DNA of 37,364 nt. It comes from Rhodothermales bacterium (GTDB lineage: Bacteria; Bacteroidota; Rhodothermia; Rhodothermales; JAHQVL01). Within the stretch, counting starts at the first letter, position 1; each line of letters begins with the position of its first letter. A model generated the notes under the pieces. The model saw only the letters and a list, made by a program, of their open reading frames with translations. It was not told the DNA's origin and ran no database searches. Shown in pieces: positions 7,980 to 15,092 of the stretch. Both the position numbers and the translations under genes were made by a program. The DNA lies in contig JAWXAX010000216.1 of NCBI GenBank assembly GCA_034439735.1, forward strand, positions 1 through 37,364, in the 5' to 3' direction.

Positions 7980-9449
7980 TCAGCCACCCGGCGTCGCGCC
8001 CAGAATGCGTTGTCCGATAGCGCATTCGAGGCACCGTGCGTGCCGGCAATAGCCGCGGTAGAGCGCATGCATTCCCTGCGTGGCGAGGGCGTGTTTCGGC
8101 GTCCCCAGGGCTTCGAAGAGGGCCGTCACCCGATCGCGCTCGGGCTTGCATCGTCGAAGCAAGGCCATGCCGGCTTCCTCGAGCACGGGGTCGTCCTGCT
8201 GTTCTGCCACCAGCAGCACGGCCGGCGCGAGGGCATTGACGACGAGGCTCTCCAACCGAGGCCGGCCGATGCGCGCCGAACGCTCCCCTCGGCTCCGTTT
8301 GCCGAATCTGAAATGGGTGGTCCAGTAGGCAGACGGCGTAGACTCGAATAGCTCGGTCAGTGCCTCCATCGCCTGCGCGGACCGTGCGGCCGTCGTCAGG
8401 CGTCCAATGGGATCATGGTAGAGCCATCCATTCGGCGCCGTGAGCGCCGCGGCCTGGGCGATGCGCAGTGTGGGGAAGTTGGCGGGTCGCAACCGGAAAA
8501 ACTGCCACCGGGAGCGCGCCATTGGCGCGAGATGCAGCCGGGCGTTGATCCGCTCGAAACGCTGTTCGAGGTCGACGATGGCGTCCGACGACGGGCGGTC
8601 GGACCGCGCCAGTTCGTCGGCGGCGACGGGGAGAAAGCCGGCCACGCCCAGATGTAACGCTTCCGCATCGAGGGGGGTGTCGAGCGAACGCAGGAGCGGT
8701 AGAGGCAGCCGTGAGGCCAGTTCCTCCATCGCTTCGCCGTTGGGTTCGGCGCCGAGGGCATGAAAGAGGCGGCGGTGCAGGAGCGCCTCGGTTTCAGGGC
8801 GGGTCAGGTAGGCGTTGGCGAGTTCGCTCTTGCGTTCGGTGAGGCGGTTTCGGCCCAGGCCGGCGATCCAGTCGATCGTCTCGTACGCATCGATCCGACC
8901 CCACATCGGCGCACACGGCAGCCCTCCACTTTCCAAACGGTGGAAGTCGTACAGTAGGCCCCGGAGGGAGGTCTGGAGGAGTGGAAATACTACGAGTTCA
9001 GGGAGTAGGATGCCGTCGGCCCGGCGTAGCCGGCCGGTAAACACATCCGGAAAAAGCGTGACGTGTAGGATTGTGCGATTGTAGGCCGGATCTTCCTGGT
9101 GGCCGTGCGCCTGCCAGTCGCCCGAGAATACGTGGATTTCGACGTCTCCCCGGTAGGCCTCCTCACCGAGATCGATCCGGGCATCCCTGAAATCCGGCCC
9201 GCCGTGCCCGTTGAGGAGGCCTGGGTGGAGCACCGACAGGCGCCGGCCGTCGCCGACAGCGCAGGCGCTTCTATCGAACCGTTGCTGCGCCCAGATGTCG
9301 TGCACGAGGCGTTCGGGGACACGGGCCGGCGTGCGCGGTTCATGCAAGTGCACTTCCAGGAGACGGTCGGCGTCGTGGTAGACGTAAAACGGAGTGTCGG
9401 GGCCGGTCGGATACGGGGCGTCGGCCTGGTGGGTTCGGGATTGACACAT
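7980..9449 (-). CDS. DUF2851 family protein
   Basis: 489 residues from ATG 9449. The N-terminal half carries the DUF2851 hallmark: LNGHGGPDFRDARIDL, then YRGDVEIHVFSGDWQAHGH and NRTILHVTLF (about residues 75-130). The C-terminus has the family's clustered cysteines in YRGYCRHARCLECAIG, a possible metal site. The function of DUF2851 is unknown; conserved acidic and His residues give it a nuclease-like look, but that is inference. The family is common in Bacteroidota. The 90-bp space before its start codon folds into a long hairpin (see 9451-9527). pyrF lies upstream and the ABM and HDOD genes downstream. Confidence 0.88.
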   Translation of the reverse strand: MCQSRTHQADAPYPTGPDTPFYVYHDADRLLEVHLHEPRTPARVPERLVHDIWAQQRFDRSACAVGDGRRLSVLHPGLLNGHGGPDFRDARIDLGEEAYRGDVEIHVFSGDWQAHGHQEDPAYNRTILHVTLFPDVFTGRLRRADGILLPELVVFPLLQTSLRGLLYDFHRLESGGLPCAPMWGRIDAYETIDWIAGLGRNRLTERKSELANAYLTRPETEALLHRRLFHALGAEPNGEAMEELASRLPLPLLRSLDTPLDAEALHLGVAGFLPVAADELARSDRPSSDAIVDLEQRFERINARLHLAPMARSRWQFFRLRPANFPTLRIAQAAALTAPNGWLYHDPIGRLTTAARSAQAMEALTELFESTPSAYWTTHFRFGKRSRGERSARIGRPRLESLVVNALAPAVLLVAEQQDDPVLEEAGMALLRRCKPERDRVTALFEALGTPKHALATQGMHALYRGYCRHARCLECAIGQRILGATPGG

Positions 9450-9450
9450 G

Positions 9451-9527
9451 GCGCACGAGGGCTGGGGGTGTATTCCTACTAGACAGGAAAGCCGGCCCCA
9501 GCATACCCTCGGCGTGCGGATTTTTTT
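9451..9527. other. nested hairpin between pyrF and the DUF2851 gene, with T7 tract
   Basis: The arms at 9451-9467 (gcgcacgagggctgggg) and 9496-9518 are imperfectly complementary. An inner perfect TTCCT / AGGAA stem lies at 9473-9477 / 9485-9489. A run of seven T follows on the plus strand at 9521-9527. The shape is that of a plus-strand terminator, but no plus-strand gene ends here. In the minus-strand message it would sit directly before the DUF2851 start codon. Confidence 0.55.
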
Positions 9528-9539
9528 AACGACCAGGGG

Positions 9540-10364
9540 TCAGGGGGATTGGATCTCGCGGAGGTGGTCGCGCAGGGCCGCGGCCTCGCGCGCGGCGGCG
9601 TCGGCGAAGTCGGGTCCCGACGAGGCGTAGAGGATCTGCCGGCTGCTGTTGATCAGGTTCAGCCCATACGCGTGTCCCGCGGCGTCGAGGATTTTGCGCG
9701 GGTCGCCGCCCTGGGTGCCGACGCCGGGGATCAAGAAGGGGAGTGTGGGGCAGGCGGACCGTATCGCGTGTACGGGCACGGCATTCGTGGCGCCCACGAC
9801 GAGGCCGGCTTCACCGGGCAGGTCTTCGGCCCATTGCCGGGCGAGGAGCGCTGTGTGGAGGTAGATTTTTTTGCCCTCCGCCTCGAGCTCCTGGAGGTCG
9901 GCCCCGCCGGCATTCGAGGTGCGGGCGAGGATGATGGCCGCCTTTCCCGGGTAGGCGAGGAACGGCGCCACCGAGTCCCGCCCCATGTAGGGCGACACGG
10001 TGCAGGCGTCGAAGTCCATGGTTTCGAACACCGATCGGGCGTAAAATTGAGCGGAATTGCCGATGTCGCCCCGTTTGGCGTCGGCGATGGCTAGGGTGTC
10101 GGGAGGCAGGAGGGCACGGGTTTGCTGGAGGGCTTCCCAGCCGGCGGCGCCGTGGGCCTCGAAGAAGGCGAAGTTGATCTTGTAGGCGCAGGCATACGGG
10201 GCCGTCGCGGCGATGAGGGCGGCGTGGAAGGCCACGATGGCGTCGGCGGATGAGCGGCCGTCGCGTATGGAGGCCGGCAGACGGTCGATGTCGGGATCGA
10301 GCCCGATGCAGAGGAGGGAACGCTTGTTTTCCTGAATCTGGGTCAGTCTTTCCGAAAACGTCAT
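9540..10364 (-). CDS. pyrF: orotidine-5'-phosphate decarboxylase
   Basis: Decarboxylates OMP to UMP, the last step of de novo pyrimidine synthesis, in the cytosol. The 274-residue length and sequence match the type 2 (mycobacterial/Bacteroidota) PyrF group. The catalytic motif DAKRGD is at residues 95-100 (Lys97), with CIGLDPD near the N-terminus, YKINFAFFEAHG forming the substrate region, and the phosphate-binding segment FLIPGVGTQGGD toward the C-terminus. ATG at 10364 gives the usual N-terminus. DUF2851 follows 90 bp downstream in the same orientation. Confidence 0.97.
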   Translation of the reverse strand: MTFSERLTQIQENKRSLLCIGLDPDIDRLPASIRDGRSSADAIVAFHAALIAATAPYACAYKINFAFFEAHGAAGWEALQQTRALLPPDTLAIADAKRGDIGNSAQFYARSVFETMDFDACTVSPYMGRDSVAPFLAYPGKAAIILARTSNAGGADLQELEAEGKKIYLHTALLARQWAEDLPGEAGLVVGATNAVPVHAIRSACPTLPFLIPGVGTQGGDPRKILDAAGHAYGLNLINSSRQILYASSGPDFADAAAREAAALRDHLREIQSP

Positions 10365-10467
10365 GCGGTCGAAGCGTAGGTGGAGCCAGGATGAGGTGGG
10401 GCCGAATATACGGCGCAGGGCATCATCTTTGTCCTATCCCCGGGCGACATCGTCAGGAACCGGAGTC

Positions 10468-10497
10468 GAACTACCGGTGTAGTTCACGGGCCCGTGA
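10468..10497. promoter_or_regulatory. two adjacent dyads upstream of the acyl-CoA dehydrogenase
   Basis: GAACTACCGGTGTAGTTC (10468-10485) has two perfect 7-bp arms around a 4-base loop. It overlaps TCACGGGCCCGTGA (10484-10497), a perfect 14-bp palindrome. Both lie 50-80 bp before the start codon and upstream of no other gene on this strand. They could be operators for a dimeric repressor, as is common for fatty-acid degradation genes, or a structured leader. No regulator gene is adjacent. Confidence 0.45.
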
Positions 10498-10546
10498 GCC
10501 GGGTCACCCATTCGATACCCGCACATCCGACTGCATCTACAATTGT

Positions 10547-12571
10547 ATGGCAACTCCCAGTTTAAGCTCCATGAAACATGTTTCGGCAAAAGACCGGAAG
10601 ATGATTCAGGACATAGAGTCGATGATTGGCCCTGATCCTCGTGAGCTGGGCTTTGTAAAGAACCTGTTTGCCGGCCGGTTTCGTGAGGATCTCATTTTCC
10701 CGTACCCCCGTGAGAGCCGCGGCGAGCGCGAGAAGTGTGATCGCCTTCTGATCGAGCTGGAGGCGTACCTCAAAAACGAACACCCGGCTATCCTGATCGA
10801 TCAGGAGGAGTACGTGCCCGACTGGTGCTTCGAGCGGCTCTTTGCCCTGGGAGTAATGGGGATGACGGTGCCGGAAGTATACGGCGGGCTCGGGCTTGGG
10901 GTCACGAGCTACAACCGCGTGCTGGAGTTGATCGGCAGCTACTGTGGCTCGACAGCCGTTATTGTTTCGGCGCATCAATCGATCGGTTGCAAGGCGATCA
11001 TGTTGTTCGGGACGGAGGAGCAGAAGACCCGCTGGCTACCGCTCGTTTCGCGCACGTTCTTGTCGGCCTTCTGTTTGTCGGAGCCGGACGTAGGGTCGGA
11101 CGCCGCCGGCCAGCGCACGCGGTGCGAGCTGAGCGCGGACGGGGAGTACTACATCTTGAGCGGAGAGAAGAAGTGGAGCACATCTGGCGCCCTGGCCGGC
11201 GTGTTCACCGTGATGGCGCAGCAGGAGTATGTGGAGCCGGCCACCGGTAAGAAGCGCGAGGGGGTTACGGCGCTCATCTGCACGCCGGACATGGCGGGGA
11301 TCGACATCATCCAAAACAACCGGAGCAAGACGGGCATTCGCGGCACCTGGCAGGCGCGCATCCGCTTCCAGGACGTACGCGTTCCGCGCGAGAACCTGTT
11401 GCACCTGGAAGGCAAGGGCCTGAACGTGGCGTTGACATGCCTTAACTTCGGACGCTGCACGCTCAGCGCCGGCGTCATCGGGGCCGCTCGCCGCGCGATG
11501 AACCAGAGCGTGAAGTGGGCCCAGACGCGGTACCAGTTCGAGCGACCGCTGGCCGAGTTCGAACTCGTCCAGCAGAAAATCGCCCGGATGAGCGCGCTCA
11601 CCTACACGATGGAGTCGCTGCTTTACATGATGACGGGCATGCTCGATCGGCAGGACCGCGACATCATGGTGGAAACGGCGATCACAAAGGTGTTTTCGTC
11701 CCACATGGGCTGGGAAGTGATCGACGACGCCATGCAGATCATGGGCGGCGAGGGGTACATGACGGAAAACGAACTGGATCGGATCTGGCGCGACAACCGC
11801 ATTCACCGCATTGTCGAAGGTTCGAACGAGGTGATGCAATCCTTCATCTTCGCCTACGGCGGCAAGCAGATCGCCGAGCAGATGATGGGCATCCAGCAGG
11901 CGTTGGCCTGGGATAAGGAGGATTCCGTGATGGAGAACGTGGCCCGGATCCTGGGCAACAGCATGAAGGGGTACCTGATGCGCAAGGCGATTCCGCTGGG
12001 GGCCGAACTCTTCCTCGGCATCCGGTCCGCTCGGCCGGCGTTGCGTAGCGTGCATCCGTTGCTCGCCGCCTACGCGGATCGGCTCGCGACGATGACGCAG
12101 CGGCATGCCTACTATTTCAAAATGGCCAGCAAGTGGAATCGCGAGGAGATCGTCAAGCGCCAGGCCGTCCAGGCCCGGTTGGCGGACAACGCGATCTACC
12201 TGTTTGCCCTCTCCGCGGCGCTGTCGCGTATGGATAGCCAGATCCGGGGCGGAGACTACGGCCTCGGCTACGAACGCGACAAGGCGGCGCTGGCCCACGC
12301 GTTTGATCTCTTCGAGCAGACGTTCTACCGTAACATCGGCGAACTCCGCCACAACACGGACGTCAGCATGCGGAAGGCATCCGATGCGGCCCGCCGGTAT
12401 AACGATAGCCTGCCCAACAGCGACTTCTACATCCCCGAGTCGTCCCCGACAGCCGCCGGCACGGGCAAGACGCCCCCGGTCGAACACGTCAAACAGTTCC
12501 CGGGAGGTACAGACGCCACAGGTGGTGACGGAGCCCTGGGCGAGGCGCCGGCGAAAGAGTTTAAGGTTTAA
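10547..12571 (+). CDS. acyl-CoA dehydrogenase, large VLCAD/ACAD9-like form
   Basis: FAD-dependent first step of fatty-acid beta-oxidation, forming trans-2-enoyl-CoA and passing electrons to ETF. 674 residues, longer than the usual 380-400 because of a C-terminal helical extension, as in very-long-chain acyl-CoA dehydrogenases. Domains in order: N-terminal helical (about 65-180, with GVMGMTVPEVYGGLGLG), middle beta (about 185-290, with AFCLSEPDVGSDAAG), C-terminal helical (about 300-450), then the extension to about 640. The catalytic glutamate is present as Glu424 in HRIVEGSNEVMQ. The QIMGGEGYM motif that binds FAD is also present. The start is ATG 10547; the upstream extension has no domain and contains the dyads. 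Its last codons (FKV then stop) lie inside the heptamer repeat at 12563. The substrate range is inferred only. Confidence 0.93.
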   Translation: MATPSLSSMKHVSAKDRKMIQDIESMIGPDPRELGFVKNLFAGRFREDLIFPYPRESRGEREKCDRLLIELEAYLKNEHPAILIDQEEYVPDWCFERLFALGVMGMTVPEVYGGLGLGVTSYNRVLELIGSYCGSTAVIVSAHQSIGCKAIMLFGTEEQKTRWLPLVSRTFLSAFCLSEPDVGSDAAGQRTRCELSADGEYYILSGEKKWSTSGALAGVFTVMAQQEYVEPATGKKREGVTALICTPDMAGIDIIQNNRSKTGIRGTWQARIRFQDVRVPRENLLHLEGKGLNVALTCLNFGRCTLSAGVIGAARRAMNQSVKWAQTRYQFERPLAEFELVQQKIARMSALTYTMESLLYMMTGMLDRQDRDIMVETAITKVFSSHMGWEVIDDAMQIMGGEGYMTENELDRIWRDNRIHRIVEGSNEVMQSFIFAYGGKQIAEQMMGIQQALAWDKEDSVMENVARILGNSMKGYLMRKAIPLGAELFLGIRSARPALRSVHPLLAAYADRLATMTQRHAYYFKMASKWNREEIVKRQAVQARLADNAIYLFALSAALSRMDSQIRGGDYGLGYERDKAALAHAFDLFEQTFYRNIGELRHNTDVSMRKASDAARRYNDSLPNSDFYIPESSPTAAGTGKTPPVEHVKQFPGGTDATGGDGALGEAPAKEFKV

Positions 12572-12866
12572 GGTTCGAGGTTTAAGGGAGGCACCTTATA
12601 CCTTGAGAAACTGTTGGGAAATGCACTCAAAGATTAAAAGCCAGTCATTGTGCCTGCACTGAGCGAAGCCGAAGTGAGCCGATGGGGTGTTACATCCCAC
12701 CGTGTCGAACAACCCTTCAGAACGACCGCTCTGCGAATATACAAGGGTGCGGTCGGCTGTGAGGTCCTTCGACACGGCCCGATTACCATCGGACCGGCTC
12801 AGGATGACCCCCTTCGAGTGACTCAGGCGAATTTCATCAGTTTCTGAACCTTAACCCTTGAACCCC
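12563..12866. repeat. 304-bp nested foldback element with heptamer repeats at both ends
   Basis: The left end has heptamers aaggttt, aaggttc, gaggttt (12563-12583). The right end has gaacctt, aaccctt, gaacccc (12846-12866), the same RAGGKTY-type unit in inverse orientation. Between them, inverted pairs nest in order: AGAAACTG 12606-12613 with 12838-12845; TGAGCC 12675-12680 with 12796-12801; CCGATGG 12679-12685 with 12786-12792; CCGTGTCGAA 12700-12709 with 12768-12777; CGACCGC 12723-12729 with 12749-12755. It fills the gap between convergent genes exactly, contains the stop codon of the acyl-CoA dehydrogenase, and ends one base before the stop of the WG gene. No plausible gene lies inside. 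It could be a MITE-like or REP-like dispersed element, or a structured bidirectional terminator. Confidence 0.8.
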
Positions 12867-12867
12867 C

Positions 12868-13944
12868 TCATCTCGTCGGATACCAGACGTACTTGCCGTC
12901 TCGGCCGAGGTACCCGATGTTGGTGATGATGTTATTCTCGTTATTCGGGTCGCGGAGCTCGATGGTGACCTGGGCGAGGCCTTTTTGGAAAGGCAGCGCT
13001 TCGTCGAAGTCGGGCTGGGCGATGACATTGCCAGACTTGTCGATGTATCCCCAGAACCCGTCGATCAGCACCGCGGCACGGCCTTCCGAGAAGGGGCGGG
13101 CATTTTCGAACTGGGGTTCGATAACCATCCGGCCGGACTTATCCGCGTAGCCCCACGTGTTGGTATTTTCGCGTGCGGCGACGAGGCCTTCGCTGAAATT
13201 GCCGGCTTCGATATACTTAGGCGGTATCTTCGCGCTGTTGCTCGGGTCGATGAAGCCCCAGCTGTCGCTGATCTTGATAGCCGCGAGGCCGTCCGAAAAG
13301 CTGCGGGCTTCGCTGTACTGGAAGTCGACTGCCATGTTGCCGTTTTCATCGATAAACCCGTACTGGTTGGTATTGAAGTCGATCACCAGGGCGCGGCCAT
13401 CTTGAAAGTCGTTGCTGGCCGACTCGAATTCCGTCAGATCGGGGGTTTCGAGGGTGCGAATCACGTTGCCCCGAGTGTCGATGTATTCCCACTGAAACTC
13501 CGCGTCGCGCACGAAGGCGCGGCCGTTTTCAAAGCTGTACGCGGCCGTGTACTGGGGATTGATGGCGAAGGCGCCGGAGCGGTTCACGAAGCCCCAACGG
13601 CCATCTACCTGTACGGCGGCAAAGCCTTCCGTAAACGGACGCCCGTCCTGGAAGCGGGGTTCGATGACGTATTTGCCTTCCGGATCGATGTAGCCGACGT
13701 TGCCTTCGCGGATTCGCGCCAGCCCATCTTCGAATTCACGCGCGGCATCGAACGTGGGTTCGATGATGATCCGGCCGTTTTCGTTGATATACCCCCAGCT
13801 GCCGTCGATGCGGACCGGGAAAAGGTTGACGCCGTCGTTTTGTTCGGACTCGTCGTCGGAAGTGAGGCCGCCGATGAAGTCGCAGCCCGAAAGGGTGGCC
13901 GAGAAGGCTGCGAGGGCGAGGAGGGTACACAGGAAAGATTTCAT
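12868..13944 (-). CDS. WG-repeat lipoprotein (copy 1)
   Basis: 358 residues from ATG 13944. A signal sequence ends in lipobox LSGC (Cys about residue 21), followed by an acidic linker (DDESEQND). The rest is eight or nine WG repeats of about 35-40 residues with the pattern WGYIN..G...I.P.F..A..F..GLA, for example at VRIDGSWGYINENG and DGRWGFVNRSG. It ends GKYVWYPTR. WG repeats form beta-rich domains thought to mediate binding; no catalytic function is known. It is the last gene of the minus-strand block and 39 bp after its paralogue. The acidic residues after the Cys resemble Bacteroidota lipoprotein surface-export signals, which is inference. Confidence 0.88.
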   Translation of the reverse strand: MKSFLCTLLALAAFSATLSGCDFIGGLTSDDESEQNDGVNLFPVRIDGSWGYINENGRIIIEPTFDAAREFEDGLARIREGNVGYIDPEGKYVIEPRFQDGRPFTEGFAAVQVDGRWGFVNRSGAFAINPQYTAAYSFENGRAFVRDAEFQWEYIDTRGNVIRTLETPDLTEFESASNDFQDGRALVIDFNTNQYGFIDENGNMAVDFQYSEARSFSDGLAAIKISDSWGFIDPSNSAKIPPKYIEAGNFSEGLVAARENTNTWGYADKSGRMVIEPQFENARPFSEGRAAVLIDGFWGYIDKSGNVIAQPDFDEALPFQKGLAQVTIELRDPNNENNIITNIGYLGRDGKYVWYPTR

Positions 13945-13983
13945 ACGATTCTGCTAAATAGTGCCGCGAGCCAGACGCTGCGA

Positions 13984-15051
13984 TTAATTCATCGGGTACC
14001 AGACGTACTTGCCGGCCCGATCGATATAGCCAACACGCGGATCAACATTCACGTCGCCAAGCAGGACCCGCGCGAGGCCCCCCTTGAAGGGCTCCGCGGC
14101 GTCGAAATTCCGCTCCATGGCCACACGGCCTGTCGCCTTGCTGACATACGTCCAGTCGCTATTGATACGGACGGCCGCCATGCCCTCGGAGAATGGCTGA
14201 GCTTCGCTAAACTCGCCGAAGACGACGACTTCCCCTCGTTTGTTGATGAACTCGAAGCCGTCGTTGATCTCGACTACCGCCAGTCCTTCGGAAAACGCCT
14301 CGGCGCTGCCAAAACGGGGCGAGATGATCGGATTGCCGCGGGTATCGAGATATCCCCAGCCTTCACCGGTTTCGAACGGCGCGTAGCCATCGACGAAGTC
14401 GCCGAGCACCTGGACGGTCAGATCGGGGCTGATGGCCGTATCACCGTTTTTGCTGATATAGATCCAGCCGCTCAGGCCTTCCACGGCGGAGAGCCCATCC
14501 GAAAACGGCCGGGCATCGCTGTAGCTGGGGTCGATAACCATCTCCCCTGAACGATTGATGAATCCCCAGCGGGTGTCGGTACGGACGGCGGCGAGGCCTT
14601 CGGCGAACGGTTGCGAAAGCTCGTACGTGGGCGGGATGACCGTCGTGCCTTCCTTATTGATGAACCCGTAGAGATCATCAAGCGCGGTCCCGCGGACAAA
14701 CGCGAGCCCTTCAGAGAAGCGGCCGGCAACCTGGTATTGCGGTTGCACCACCAAGGTGCCGTTGCGGTTGACGTACCCCCATACACTGCCCAACTGGACG
14801 GCGGCCATGTCCTCCGAAAAGTCGCGGGCGTTATCGTACGCCGGCAGGATGACGATCCGGCCGAGTCCGTTGATGTATCCCCACAACCCGTCGATACGGA
14901 CCGGGTACAGTTCATTCGGATTGCCTTCGAGGGAAGCCTCGTCTGATTCTTCAAACAGATCGCACCCGCTGAAAGCGAGGCTGCCGAGGCAGAGGAACGT
15001 GGTGACGAGCACCGCGCTCGTCACCACGTTTTTCGTGATTCCTGATTTCAT
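13984..15051 (-). CDS. WG-repeat lipoprotein (copy 2)
   Basis: 355 residues from ATG 15051. The signal sequence ends in lipobox FSGC (Cys about residue 30), then an acidic linker (EESDEASLEGN). About nine WG repeats follow, starting VRIDGLWGYINGLG and including TRWGFINRSG and EGWGYLDTRG, and ending VGYIDRAGKYVWYPMN. Its start and end closely resemble copy 1, so the pair is a tandem duplication, but the middle repeats have diverged: several Trp-Gly positions became WI, FE or WT. It lies 41 bp downstream of the DUF1501 gene on the same strand. Likely envelope-anchored; role unknown. Confidence 0.88.
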   Translation of the reverse strand: MKSGITKNVVTSAVLVTTFLCLGSLAFSGCDLFEESDEASLEGNPNELYPVRIDGLWGYINGLGRIVILPAYDNARDFSEDMAAVQLGSVWGYVNRNGTLVVQPQYQVAGRFSEGLAFVRGTALDDLYGFINKEGTTVIPPTYELSQPFAEGLAAVRTDTRWGFINRSGEMVIDPSYSDARPFSDGLSAVEGLSGWIYISKNGDTAISPDLTVQVLGDFVDGYAPFETGEGWGYLDTRGNPIISPRFGSAEAFSEGLAVVEINDGFEFINKRGEVVVFGEFSEAQPFSEGMAAVRINSDWTYVSKATGRVAMERNFDAAEPFKGGLARVLLGDVNVDPRVGYIDRAGKYVWYPMN

Positions 15052-15092
15052 GATTACAGCTAGATGGAACGTAGGAACAGACCTCTGGGTCG

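Noticed and set aside
10463-10520. tRNA-like sequence (minus strand contains GTTCGACTCC; plus strand has GTGTAGTTCA)
   Set aside because: T-arm and D-arm resemblances do not combine into a cloverleaf with an acceptor stem or anticodon. The dyads explain the symmetry better.
11036-12487. 483-codon minus-strand frame opposite the acyl-CoA dehydrogenase
   Set aside because: Shadow of a well-supported gene; no domain.
12985-14550. 521-codon plus-strand frame opposite both WG genes
   Set aside because: It spans two WG genes and the gap between them. The WG repeats on the minus strand are clear, so this is a shadow.
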